From Antedon mediterranea (Eukaryota > Echinodermata > Crinoidea > Comatulida > Antedonidae), in assembly GCF_964355755.1 (NCBI RefSeq), contig NC_092679.1, positions 12,574,932 to 12,638,931 of the forward strand: a stretch of 64,000 nt of DNA, read 5' to 3'. Made by a program: the position numbers and the translations under genes. Shown one piece after another: positions 50,295-62,624 of this stretch (position 1 is the stretch's first letter; each line of letters starts with the position of its first letter). The notes under the pieces are model-generated. The model ran no database searches and was not told the origin of the DNA. It worked only from the letters and a program-made list of their open reading frames with translations.

Positions 50295-50367
50295 GTTTTA
50301 TATTTCACCTGAAGAGTGCGGCCAGCTACATGCTGGTCGTACGAAACAAATTTGTAGTGATTAAAAC
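50295..50367 (+). ncRNA. Type I hammerhead ribozyme, right arm of palindrome
   Basis: Core CTGAAGA is at 50309-50315. Helix II is 11 bp (50316-50326 with 50332-50342, with two G-U pairs and loop TACAT), and GAAA is at 50343-50346. Helix III is ACA/TGT with loop AATT (50346-50355), and the predicted cleavage is after A50356 (GTA). Helix I is TCAC (50305-50308) with GTGA (50357-50360), then an internal loop, then GTTTT (50295-50299) with AAAAC (50363-50367). The core fits the consensus CUGANGA ... GAAA ... UH exactly. It differs in sequence from the ribozyme at 34277 but has the same architecture. Confidence 0.85.
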
Positions 50368-50654
50368 AATGAAGTAACCAAGTTTTCTGCTGTTATTTTA
50401 TTTATATTATTATATATCATTAATTTGCACAAGCTTTACTTTACTAGTTTTAGATCATCCGTGGACAATTTTTCCACCTTTGAATTTAAAGCTTTTTAAA
50501 AGTTTTCTTCCTAAATAATGCTTCTAAATTTTGGAGTAGCAACTGTTATGTTGTTGTTTATCTTTGCTTTGTAAGAAATGTCTTAAACTGACTTGTTGCA
50601 CACATAACTCTATTGTGTGTGGACACTGCTTAAATAATAGGAAGCATTTTGATT

Positions 50655-50775
50655 TCAACGACCAAATTATTTCATATTAGTTCATTGTGAGCATGTGGAA
50701 ATGTTTGATGGTTTCTAGGTCCAGATGGCAACCAATGATGCATTGATTGATCTGATCTAGGTTGGTCACCAGTCT
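50655..50775. mobile_element. Eroded copy of the same MITE
   Basis: It shares ATTAGTTCATTGTGAGCATG, TAGGTCCAGATGG and CTAGGTTGGTCACCAG with the other copies. Both ends are degraded. Confidence 0.55.
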
Positions 50776-51334
50776 TCTGTCCTCATAATATTTATAAGTG
50801 GAGTGACAAAAGTATATTATTCTTTATAATTGTACTAGGCCCAACCACTCACTTTTCAGTCATTACGGATTGGACCCCATTGGAAATAAGTTTACTTTTT
50901 TGTCGACTTAATGGGTTATCCAGGTATTCTTTTAATACATTGTATATTTTAACTTTTTATGTATGAATATCGAATAAAATCAATCAATCAATCAATTTTC
51001 CTATCAAAAAATTGATCAAAAAAAACAATTCACAATATACATTGTACAAATGTATATTCCTAAAAACACAATGATTCTATAGCATAGTGATACTATTATA
51101 GTTATCAAGATATGTTACTTTTTTCATTATAGAAAGTGGTATCCTACATAGAAATTAAAACCTTCTATTACATGACCTTTTGAGATGTTGCGCATTTACC
51201 CCACCTGTTCTGGAATCTCTATGGGTGTCTCTGTTTGATATGTTATCATTATTAAACAGTAGTAATTTTTAATCATACTACTATTATACTTCAAGGAAGG
51301 GAAAAGTATTTCATATAGCCTTTGATTTGACTTA

Positions 51335-52155
51335 TTACATAGTTGAATGTGTATTGACTAATGAACAAGAGAGGGAGACTTTTCATTTCATAAATGTGAA
51401 TTTTGAAATAATTATTATACTTGCAGTTTAATGAAAATAAAAGTAACTGTTAAACATCTTCCTCTAGAAAAATTTTCTTTGAAAATTTTTTTTAAAATTA
51501 TTACTAGTTTTATCTCTTTTCTCAAACATTTACAACTCATTATTATATGGTCATGGGTTAAATTAATTTATTATTTGTTGTGTATTCTAATTGTTAGGTA
51601 CCGTATTGTTACATAGTTGAATGTGTATTGACTAATGAACAAGAGAGGGAGACTTTTCATTTCATAAATGTGAATTTTGAAATAATTATTATACTTGCAG
51701 TTTAATGAAAATAAAAGTAACTGTTAAACATCTTCCTCTAGAAAAATTTTCTTTGAAAATTTGTTTTTAATTATTACTAGTTTTATCTCTTTTCTCAAAC
51801 ATTTACAACTCATTATTATATGGTCATGGGTTAAATTAATTTATTATTTGTTGTGTATTCTAATTGTTAGGTACCGTATTGTTACATAGTGGAATGTGTA
51901 TTGACTAATGAACAAGAGAGGGAGACTTTTCATTTCATAAATGTGAATTTTGAAATAATTATTATACTTGCAGTTTAATGAAAATAAAAGTAACTGTTAA
52001 ACATCTTCCTCTAGAAAAATTTTCTTTGAAAATTTTTTTTAAAATTATTACTAGTTTTATCTCTTTTCTCAAACATTTACAACTCATTATTATATGGTCA
52101 TGGGTTAAATTAATTTATTATTTGTTGTGTATTCTAATTGTTAGGTACCGTATTG
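51335..52155 (+). repeat. 274-bp tandem triplication
   Basis: Copies are 51335-51608, 51609-51881 and 51882-52155, nearly identical. Each holds TTATTATACTTGCAG, a good acceptor-like word, before a frame of about 60 codons (MKIKVTVKHLPLEKF ...) that is open in copies one and three and shifted in copy two. The frame is AT-driven and hydrophobic, so it is probably not a gene. Confidence 0.92.
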
Positions 52156-52989
52156 TGTATGTATGTATATATATATTAATTGTTATTATTATATGGCTTC
52201 CCAAAATACAAGTTTTTCAATTGGATTTTTCTTCTCAATTGATTCACACTACTTAGGTTTTTTTTTTGCCTCTTTCAATTTTTCTTATAATTTAATTTAT
52301 TATAATATTTGTCTGAATCGAAAAGAAAATCTTGTAAGAAATAATAATGTGTTATTTTTAATCTTAAAATTATTTAACATTTAATACTTAAAATGCCAAA
52401 TATTGCATAATTATACAAATATTTAAAAGAATAAAAGTGCAAACAATAAAAACAAAATCAATTACATACTTTGTATATAAAATGAAATTATACCTTATAA
52501 ACTAATTGAATTTAATCTGACTTGAGAGTAACATCAATCAGAGAGGGTAAAATCACTAGTATAATTAAATTGAATGAATAATTACTTAATCGTATATCAT
52601 AATTGGTTAATTGAAATCTAATGGTTTTGTGTTTAAAAATACAGTTTAATAAGATACTAAGGAGAAAGCAGGATTGGAAAATGTTTACAGTTTTTAAATG
52701 ATGAGTCTTGATCTATTTTATAAACTAAAAGCATCATTAATCATGTTGACTAACGACGAGTTTCAACTTGCTAATGTAAATCATCGGTTATTTTAGATAT
52801 GACATTTTCAATATAATCATCATCATACAATATTCTTGAAAAATGATTTTGGTAATTAGAGCATGTAAAGTTTGATTTTAAATGATTATTAAATATTTTA
52901 ATAGAGAAAAATTAATATCAATAACATGGGGGCGTTTTCATGAAATTTCTCAATTTACTAGTAATAATAATAATTGAAATATATATTTA

Positions 52990-53165
52990 TACTGGGTAAC
53001 CTCTTCAGTCAAAGACTGGTCTCCCAGAGGGCCCAGTTGGTGATCAGTGGCTGTGTACTAATACACCGGGGTAGCCCCCTACTCGTCTCGAAAGATGTAC
53101 TAGGTTCTTTAAAGTGCACACGAGCTAGATGTTTACACTGGACCTACGATTTATAGTCCTTATCC
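52990..53165 (+). repeat. GC-richer dispersed repeat fragment
   Basis: A sharp rise in GC with words TTCTTTAAAGTGCACACG and CACTGGACCTACG, similar to a widespread invertebrate repeat end I recall but cannot name. No coding evidence. Confidence 0.4.
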
Positions 53166-53848
53166 GAGAATAATAATATTTATTTGGATCAACACTTTTT
53201 TAACAATGGCACATGCTTTCATACAAATTACAAACTTTAAACAACACAATTACTTAAAAACTATACAAAAACACTGGAAAATAAAAACTGAAACTAAATC
53301 ATTTGTCCTATTTGATTAGGAACAAAACTTGTTTTAAACTAAAACTATACAAACTACTAATTTTGCAACAGAAATGGAAAAGAAAACATATATTTTAAAA
53401 TAAAATAGTTCAAAGTTGTAATTAGAGTTATTTTTATGAAATAACACGCTTCCTATTTCGAGCCCACACTAGTTATATCTGCCAAAATGTAGGGCTTTCC
53501 TAGAACAATCCATTTATTAATGTGGCATTGTCTCAAGCTAGCCTATTTTCGAACATTAAAATTGAATACACAATTAAAATAATGTACCTAAAAATAGTAA
53601 TGTGTATCCACATGCATGATGGAAGAAAAAAAATGCAGAGTATGGTGGTAAATTGGGATGTTTCAGGCCAAGAAAGTTAAGGCCTCGGACATTTTGACCC
53701 AGTCGTCTATAATATTCATCTTGAATTGTGTTTTATTGTGTTACTCATCATCTTTTTTTATGATACAAAAGAATTTGTAATTTTTGATATATAAAATATT
53801 ATATAATATTAATATATTTATTACAATGGAATATAAATTGTATTATAG

Positions 53849-54221
53849 GTTGATGTGGCAGAATCAAAAACAATTGACAACAGAGATAATTCGAAGATTC
53901 TTAACCTGGAAGATGATTTATTCCTTGGTGGTGTGGACAACCGGGAAAATGCCAAGCCACTGCCAATGGAAGTATTTTCCATAACAAGGCAATCTGGATA
54001 CGTTGGCTGTATGCGTAACCTTGTCCTGAACGGCCTAGCTTACAATATCGCTGGTGAGGTTCAACAACAAGGAGTAGAAGGAATTAAGCCTATGTGCAAG
54101 AGTATGTCTCCTATGTGTAGCAGTGGGTTGTGTCGAAACGGTGGCCAGTGCTCAGAAGGCTGGAATCGATTTATTTGTGATTGTTCCATGACTGATTATA
54201 TTGGACATGTATGTGACGATA
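53849..54221 (+). CDS. Alpha-neurexin exon: C-terminal LNS3 plus second EGF-like module
   Basis: The exon has 124 codons plus one base, between acceptor TTATAG and donor GTAAGT. It encodes the LNS3 end: ILNLEDDLFLGGVDNRENAK, then SGYVGCMRNLVLNGLAYNI and GIKPMCKS. The LNS3 Cys pair (VGCMRN and KPMC) is kept, unlike in LNS2. It continues into an EGF-like module with six cysteines spaced C-x4-C-x5-C-x8-C-x1-C-x9-C, including CRNGGQCSEGWNRFICDC. This matches vertebrate EGF2 (CKNNGMCRDGWNRYVCDC). The exon ends in phase 1 after DD. In vertebrates the same modules follow one another in this order. Confidence 0.96.
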
Positions 54222-54452
54222 GTAAGTTCATATGATTTTATTATTTGTAGTTTGCATGTTGAAATAATATTATCATCCATTTTTTTCTACAATTTTTGAT
54301 ATATATTTAAAATTCTACAGTTGATACATTCTAAAACTCTTTTTTATCAATATGAATAGTTTTATGTCTATGGTTTGATGTTTTTTATGTTCTACACAAT
54401 GTGTTTTAAAGTTACTCCTACATTATTTACCATTACTTACCGCTGTTTCTAG

Positions 54453-54520
54453 TTGAAAAAAGTACTTCAGAAAACATGGGTTCTTTCAAACCCTTTAACC
54501 CGGCTTGATCTGTAGCACAG
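54453..54520 (+). other. Candidate alternative stop-containing exon after EGF2
   Basis: This 68-base stretch follows a good acceptor (GCTGTTTCTAG) and precedes a plausible donor (ACAG then GTAATG). Joined to the phase-1 end of the EGF2 exon it reads 18 codons and then meets an in-frame TGA. Its length would also shift the downstream frame. Use of it would end the protein after EGF2 as a secreted fragment or trigger decay. It has no homologue I recognise, and chance occurrence of such sites in 8 kb of intron is quite possible. Confidence 0.2.
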
Positions 54521-57500
54521 GTAATGAATAAAATTAATTATAAGTAATCAATATAGATTATTTTTAATAAAAAGATAAATTAAATCAATCAATTTATTAG
54601 ATTATATCAATTAACTTTTATTATTTTACATAAAACTCAAATTTGATAATTGAGCATGATAACTATCACTCGTTTATCAAAAGTAAAATTGAAGATTACG
54701 AAAAATAATACCATCACTAATTTGGCAATTAAACAATTAAAAAACCCCATATATATTTGATTATATATTTATAATTGTTAATAAAAATCCAAAAATAGTT
54801 CAAACTAATCAACAGTGATTAACCAATAATTGTTCTTGTTCACACTGGACTTTAAAAATTATAAATTCATACATTGTACTTTTTACTCTTTTTTACACTT
54901 ATTTCACACAATATTTACATGATATGTTTACCATGGTTTTACCAAAATTTAACTGTATATTTAGAATTTTTATTTAAGTATGATTAGTGTTTCTGAAACT
55001 GTGGAAAGTTCCACTTAGCAGTCTATAGGACTATGTAGCCAACGTTCAAATTAAGCCCTGTTTTTACTTGGTTTCTCTCAGTCTAGTAAAATCAAGGCTT
55101 ACCCCTCTGAGTAACATCTCGCATCTCCTACAATTAAACAGGTCATAAAAATAATATTAAACAAAAACAAAATTGTACATCGTACGAAGATACAACATTG
55201 ACAATATTTATTTTTACAGTTATTATTTTATTGTTTTATGGAATGTTATTGTTTAATTTAGCTTCATATTATTTTATTGAAAAATGTTTTTGTCCTCATG
55301 TTTTCAAATCAGTGTTCATATGATGTATTTATTTCATCTTTGCTTGACATCTACATTTGTATACTTGTGCATGTTTTTCTTTCATACTTGGAGTTTGATA
55401 GATTTGGCAAGCATTCACTTTTGATCAGTTGCGTTCTGCATCATATGAGTTCTATTTATTAGATATGCCATACCATTTTCATTATTTTATCCCATGATCT
55501 TTGATGGAACAAGTGACAGTTACATGTTGTGTTTTAAGATCAATAAAAAAAATCACAACACAAATAACATGGAAACTGTCTTTAAGATTTACAGTGATTT
55601 TTTAAATTAAAATAATATTCTTTTCTTCATATTTTGTAAAACTTTTAAAACAAATCAATGCATTTTTATGAAACATTAAAAATAAATGTTAGCAAAAAAT
55701 AGAACCCAGATTTTCTAATTGCCAAAAATATTACCAAACCAAGATTGATGAGGCAATAAATGCCGCAATTCATTTCTGTTGTTTTATTGCAAAATTAGGA
55801 TCTATAACTTTTAAAAGCTATTACACATAAAATCTAATACAAATTCATTATAAATTAAATTTTATTTTATTTTACAAAAAATTGCATTAGACTTAAATAT
55901 CAAAATTTCACATATCAAATTAAGAACACATTATTCTACATTATATTCAGCCAATTCTTGTGCAGTATCATGTCTAGAGACTATAAACAGTTTGCCATAT
56001 TGTGTCTACCGACAACAAGGCCCAACCATTATACATAACTTTTAAATGTTGAATTTACAAAAAACAAGCAACATTTCTGAAAAACAGTCAACAGTGGCTT
56101 GTAAAACATTGACATAAAGCTTATAGCTTATATTATCCCATATGGGATGAAGCTTGCTGTCAGAAGATGCGATACTGCATGAATTTATTGATGCAAAGGC
56201 ATGATAAAGGTGTTATTTATTTTAGGTAATATATAGAAATGTTATTAACCCAAAATCCAATTTTATCAACTATAAAGTCACCCAATATCTGAAATTGCTT
56301 GATCCTATTGCTAAATATAGTCGTGTTGGTAATGTTATTTTCAAAGTAAAACGAATTATTATTCTAGGCTTTGAGAACTCTGATTTTCCCTTGTTCCATC
56401 GAAAATATCATGTGTTAAACTTTTTTCCAATTATAACTAATTGTATCATTATCATTTTCGTAGCTCAGAATGATCTAATTCTTTGCATTTTTTGAAATAG
56501 AATAAATCATAATAAGCTTAATTCAGTGGCACATATAATATGGTACTGTATACAAATTTTGATAAACTTCTTATAATGTTCTACCTTAAATATTCATATA
56601 GAGTGCTCATATTTGACGGTAATCTAATAAAAAATAAATTCAGATTCAATCTGTACATGTTACATATTAGGCCTAAAAAGGTTGTTATGCTGCCAAGCAC
56701 ATCATTTGGAAAAGCAGGGTCTGTTAGTTTTGTTTTTACGACATACATATGTTACGGTGCACTACCAGTATTGTTACAAAAGTATATTGCAAGGCAAAGA
56801 TTTGAAATTTAAAAAAAAAGAGGCATTATACAAAATTCAACCAATTTAATGCTTTAAATCCAGAAGTTAAATTTTGGGTTGGTGGGCTTGGGAACATAGC
56901 AATTTTAGGCCTTTAAGGTGAGGTAAGAAGTACTTATGAAGCCATTGAATTACGTTTAAATTTTGGTTGCTTCTTCTCTTTGTCTGCTTTACTCTATTTG
57001 CACTCATTTTTTCTGCCATTCTTTGTGAATTCATCTCATAAAAGTTCCTGCATGGGGACCAGGTAGGTGTACACTATCACCATTAAATGTACCAATGTCA
57101 TAGCAACAATAACATTTCCTTATTTTTTAATACTAACTTTATACTAAATATAGAGATATCAGGTTATTTATATACAATAATTTAATTAGATATGAGCAAA
57201 ATATTAACATTATGATCTGAGCAAAATATAAATATTATGTATGATTACTAACTATCAATTATTTGGGAATTTTTTAAGGATTTGTTGCTGCATGATGTTA
57301 TAAGCATCAGTACTAACAACCAACACATTTATCTATTATACAAGAAAAATGTATTCATGTTAAAAGATAGCAAATAAATGTATAATAATACCATTGCAAA
57401 ACACATGTCTAACATTTAAATATAATAATGTCTATGAATATATATTAATATATTTTGTTTTGTTTGTTAACATATAATATTGTGATAACAGTGAATAGCT

Positions 57501-58444
57501 GTGTTTACATGCACTATAATTACCCCTGTTCTATGCAAGCTTAAGCTGATCCAAATCATATCTTAGTTACGTCGGCGGGGAGTGCGTGTGTGAACAGTCT
57601 CTTACACCTCCTTGTCATTAACTACTCTGTTGGTTAATCCAATGCAACATCAACTTTGATAGTTTTTAGATATGTAACATTAGACAATGACGTTGGAGCT
57701 ATATTGGATGCTTAACCTGTGTAATTTTTTGTGTTTAAACACAGAAAAACCTAAACTGCAAAGCAATTCTGAAACTGAAAATTAATCCCATATAGTGAAA
57801 AGAGCGTGTAAACATATCTATGTGAAAAGTTAACAAACAATGCATGCTAAATTACTATTACTTATATTATCAACATTGTATGTATGCAAGGCTCTGTACA
57901 TAACATCTCTTATGTACTGATTCAGATTGTTGGACTAATATGTTGCGCTAATAGAGAATGACAATTTTTGTTTAACAAAGAGAGACTTATGTGATATTAA
58001 ATCATTATATATATTTATTTATGTGCATACCCAAAGGAAGCTGTATAAATCTGCATTAATGTTAACAAACTTTAAAAGTTATTTAGCTTAATACTTCTAG
58101 TATTACAGTTTTCTGTTGTATACATATTATTTTTCAGAAAATCTAAGTCTTATTTGGCCATGTTTTTTTGTTGTATTTTCTTTTGTATCTTGTTTATTCG
58201 TAAACGAGAGAAAAAATTTGAAGGATGACCTACATTTAAAATGCAAAACAGTAACCAATTTTCCAAAATGTGTATATTATTTTTTATTTATTATATTTAA
58301 CCAAATATGTATTTTAATACAGTAACAACTATGCTTTTTTTTGTGGTAAAAGTAAGGTTTGCGGTACAACATGTGTTTCCAAAAGGTAATAATGAGAATC
58401 TCTATGATACTGTAATAAAGTAGTTAATATTGAAAATTAACTGG

Positions 58445-58700
58445 AGGCTGATCCAACAATAAAATAATTATGTACTGAGTTTTGAACTCATGACTTCAAC
58501 ATCTTTAGGCTCCCCAGTCCAATGCTCCACCATTCTACCATTAGTGGTTAGCAACTTAAGAGCTAGGTACAGAGCAAACTAGTGGTGATACCAAAAGGTT
58601 ACAGATTTGTGGTGTAACTTGGTGGTTAAAATGCGTCCAGTCCCAAGATCCAGATTTTAACTCTACCCAAGTGCCAGAGCTTAACGATTTCTTCACTACA
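58445..58700. repeat. Possible degenerate tRNA-derived fragments
   Basis: A minus-strand stretch with GAGTTCAAAACTC and a plus-strand stretch with TTGGTGGTTAAAATGCG look tRNA-like. Neither folds well enough for a gene. Confidence 0.3.
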
Positions 58701-61700
58701 TGTTTAAGACAAGTTTTTGTTTAATATTAGTTTATCCATACTTTAGTTAGCGAGTAAACTTGCGGTTGGATGTATACAAAAAGGAGGGTGGATTTTAGAA
58801 AGCAAGGAGTCAACAGTATCGTGAGTAGAGCTAAATCAAGTGGATTAAAACAAAGAAAAGTTGCAAACTATGCAAGTTTTCCTGATTTTGGAAATGTATA
58901 CTGACAATCCATGTATGCTTAGTTGGGTATTGTGATACGTAGATATCATTAGCGATCACATTAGACTGCAGGGTACCCTTCTCTGCACAATGTGTGAATC
59001 AGTAAGTGTTCCTGATGTAATTGTTTTGTACAAATTATTGTCTTCAAAATTATCTATACCATTTTTTCTCTCACATCCCTACAATTTGGGAAAATAACTG
59101 AAAATTCATCAATTTATTTTACACTTGAAAACTCTAGACTTTCTTCCCTATTATCATAAAATATTAAAGATTTCCTGTCTCACATTATTGACTCAATAAA
59201 GTAAAATATTAAATTATTAATCAATAGTTCAAAACATATTTATATTTTTTAAACTGAAATTTGTTTGGTCTCTGGTCCATTCTATAGTTACCAATAGATA
59301 GAATCTCGTTTTTTATTAATCAATTTTTTATTTTTATTTTACAAGAGACAGCTGCATCTTGTATTCAATTAAATTAAAGTCTTCAATTAGAAAGCGTCAA
59401 ACTATGCAGAAATCCATTTGGCAACGAACAACTTAAACTTAGTAGTTAAATAATATATTACATATGAAAGTGAATTGTCATAAAATGTTTTACAACTTCA
59501 AGCATTCGTAGATAAAGTAGAATTCTGTTGAGTAATTCATACTTGTTAAAGACGTTTTGGGATTTATGAAATTGCACAACTATCTATATGTAATATAGAA
59601 TTTTGTTACAACATCAGAGTGTGTTAAAATGTAAAGTAGTGTAATGCAATATCATGGAAATGTATGCATAAAGAACATTGGCAGTAGAAAGTAAGATTTT
59701 AGCAGTGAAAATTAGGTATGATATTTCTAAATCTTTTGTAATGATCGTCACAGAACTTATCGGCGGCAACAACAGCCATGTCACTGTACAATAGAAGTAA
59801 TCCTATATTGACTGATGTACGCATTTCATGAGATAATAAACGTATAGAATAGATAGAATGTACCGATTCACTTAATATTCAAAAGAATATTTTAGAAAAG
59901 TCTACACATATGTGTATTCTTGAATTCTTAATGCCTAAAAACAAGTTAAAAGTTACCTTTTTTCTTATTTTAGGTTTTTTTAAATTTTTTACAATGAAAA
60001 GCAACACAAGAAAGAAAAAATGTATGTAAAAAGGATATAGAAAGTTCAGAATTAATGTTTTTTATAGTTTTCAACGTTTCTCCAAGCCAAGGCCATAGCC
60101 ACCATTTTGGTAAGTGTCCGAACTTTTCACAGAGACCCTTGACAACCATGTGGCCTGCACAGAGATCGTCCCAATTTATTATTTAATATACCTTATTTCT
60201 CATGGCTATGCACTGCAAGTGGGCCTTCTCGATTAGTAGAAAATAAGAAAATACCAAATAAATGGTGAGGAATTCATCCCTTTTCACCGTAAGATGTTCG
60301 GCCCAACACAATTGCTTTTTGTACTTTTTACTCCTTCCCCCTTGCAAAATGCGGTCGATGGCCATGCTATGTTATTTTTCTATTCAGTTTCAGTATTAAT
60401 GTGTAACCTTTCTTATTTTACAACCAAATTAAATTTACAAATCTAAATTTAATCGCTTGATGAAATAAAAATATTTAAGTTAATTTGTTTCTCGATTACA
60501 TTTTATTTAAGATATAAATTCTAATTTGATTTTAATTGCAGTAGTAATGTGATCGGGCATTTTTTAATACATCATACAGTTATATTAAGTTTCCTCATTA
60601 AGAACGGGTTTAAAAGAAGGCATGAACAGTTGTGTATTTAATATTATGTTTCAATTTTGACAAAACTAATTAGTATTGGATGTCTACGTTTAAGAGGCGT
60701 GTTAAGGTAATTATATAGGACATACTTTAAAACAAACTTATACCTTTTTCACATCTGCAAAAAGTAACAATTTGTAACCAAGTTTTGCATAGAGTGAAGG
60801 CAATTTTAATAAAAAATAACAAACCAGCGAAAGGCTTTCACTGATATTTAATTGATTAATTTAGGCTAACAATACCGGTTTCATTTACACAATTACACAA
60901 TGACAATACATTCTTTCAAGATTTCACAAGGTTCACGAATATGTGTATACAAACAGGAAGAATACATTGTGAGATAAAAATATGTTATTATCGGTAGTTT
61001 AAAAGTTTTAAACTGAAATAGTTGCAATGAAATGTGATTTAAGGAGGGTTTGTTGAATTCATCTTGAAATAGATGATAATGTTTGTAAATCTTGATAGAA
61101 ACCAAGCTACAGCTGGAGTGCTACAATATTATATAGGATAAAATAAGGATTTTTGTAACATTTTGGTATTAAAATATCAGAATAGTTTAATATTTTGTTA
61201 TAACAATTACTTTTCATTATTCTAAGGTTTGATATACTGTAGGTATTTCTGTAAGATTTTTATATTCAGTTATCTTTTTGTGAAGTATATATAAATACAG
61301 TATATTTTTTTCACTGCAAAAGCTCCAGTTGACCACAGGATAAGAATTTATTTTTACATATCTTAAATTATTCTTTGTTTCGTGGCTAAACGTCATTTTA
61401 TGCAACTATTAAGATGTAGTATTATTATTACTTGTTCAATGATACTTTGTACCCAAGGGAACTTAAAGACATTTTAGTCATCATCGTCATCAATTGTGAG
61501 AAATTATGGTACATTTACAGTTTATAGGTAACCACTGAAAAAAAATATATATACATGACTATAAATCGTTAGATGGTTTGCATTCATTTATAATGTAACA
61601 TACTGAACATGATTAAAACTGATGGTTTGATGAGTATCAAATCAACGTATATTATAGAAAATAACTTTTGTCATGCAACGCATTTTTCTAGTTCAAGTTG

Positions 61701-61959
61701 CTGTCATGTTTGATGTTTGAAATAAAAGACTGGTTAAATTGTGCCATGTTATAAAAGTAATATATTTAAGTGTTACTGACAGTTTTTGTATCCAATAATA
61801 AGTGTATGTGGAATTGTAGATATACAATTGCAAAATGTAAAAGGTTGTTACGTGGATAATAAGATAATAATCCATTGTAGTAATAATAAATAATGTAATA
61901 TCATTAATTTACTTAGGATATTGTTATTATCTTGCTGCTAAAAAATAATCACTAAAAAA

Positions 61960-62578
61960 TGTACTGTATGATTCGACAATGTACTGTATGACTCAATGGT
62001 ATTACAATGATGTGTTGCATTATACTGTACAAGTCTACAATGTACTGTATGACTCAATGATGCTACAATGATGTTGCATTATACTGTACAAGTCTACAAT
62101 GTACTGTATGACTCAATGATGCTACAATGATGTTGCATTATACTGTACAAGTCTACAAATTGTACTGTATGACTCAATGATGCTACAATGATGTTGCATT
62201 ATACTGTACAAGTCTACAATGTACTGTATGACTCAATGATGCTACAATGATGTTGCATTATACTGTACAAGTCTACAATGTACTGTATGACTCAATGATG
62301 CTACAATGATGTTGCATTATACTGTACAAGTCTACAATGTACTGTATGACTCAATGATGATAAAATGTTGTTGCTTTATACTGTACAAGTCTACAATGTA
62401 CTGTATGACTCAATGATGCTACAATGATGTTGCATTATACTGTACAAGTCTACAATGTACTGTATGACTCAATGATGATAAAATGTTGTTGCTTTATACT
62501 GTACAAGTCTACAATGTACTGTATGACTCTACAATATATTGTATGACTATACAAAGTACTGTATGATTCTACAAAGTA
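61960..62578 (+). repeat. 60-bp minisatellite directly before the LNS4 exon
   Basis: About nine units around TGTACTGTATGACTCAATGA and TGCATTATACTGTACAAGTC, with a decayed right end. The array ends about 46 bases before the exon at 62625, so it borders the branch-point region. Some units share a TGATAAAATGTTGTTGC variant, giving a mixed order. Confidence 0.92.
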
Positions 62579-62624
62579 CTATATTATTATTCATTATTAA
62601 TTATAATTCTTTTTTTTCTAACAG

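Larger units (their letters stand above)
50161..50405. repeat. Large palindrome with 119-bp arms
   Basis: Arms are 50161-50279 and 50287-50405, separated by 7 bases. They are essentially perfect inverted copies. Each carries a hammerhead ribozyme facing outward. The arms look like Penelope-type terminal repeat ends joined head to head. The sequence beyond the arms (AT-rich, TA-rich at 50072-50090) has no coding remains. Confidence 0.9.
46896..53848 (+). other. Neurexin intron between LNS3 exons
   Basis: This is a GT-AG intron of 7.0 kb, phase 0. It starts with tandem copies of the preceding exon end (46930-47300). It then holds two palindromes (47945-48137, 50161-50405), a MITE copy near 50655, a 274-bp triplication (51335-52155) and a dispersed repeat fragment near 52990-53165. 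48200-50060 and 52160-52960 show nothing I can name. Confidence 0.85.
54222..62624 (+). other. Neurexin intron between EGF2 and LNS4
   Basis: This is a GT-AG intron of 8.4 kb, phase 1. It contains one candidate stop-containing exon (54453-54520), degenerate tRNA-like fragments near 58445-58700 and a 60-bp minisatellite (about 61960-62540) directly before the LNS4 exon. 54530-58440 and 58720-61950 are AT-rich with no feature I can support. Confidence 0.85.

Noticed and set aside
51431-52256. Small membrane protein genes in the triplication
   Set aside because: AT-driven hydrophobic frame, one copy shifted, no homologue I recognise, and inside an intron.
61960-62578. CRISPR-like array
   Set aside because: Head-to-tail 60-bp minisatellite without spacers.
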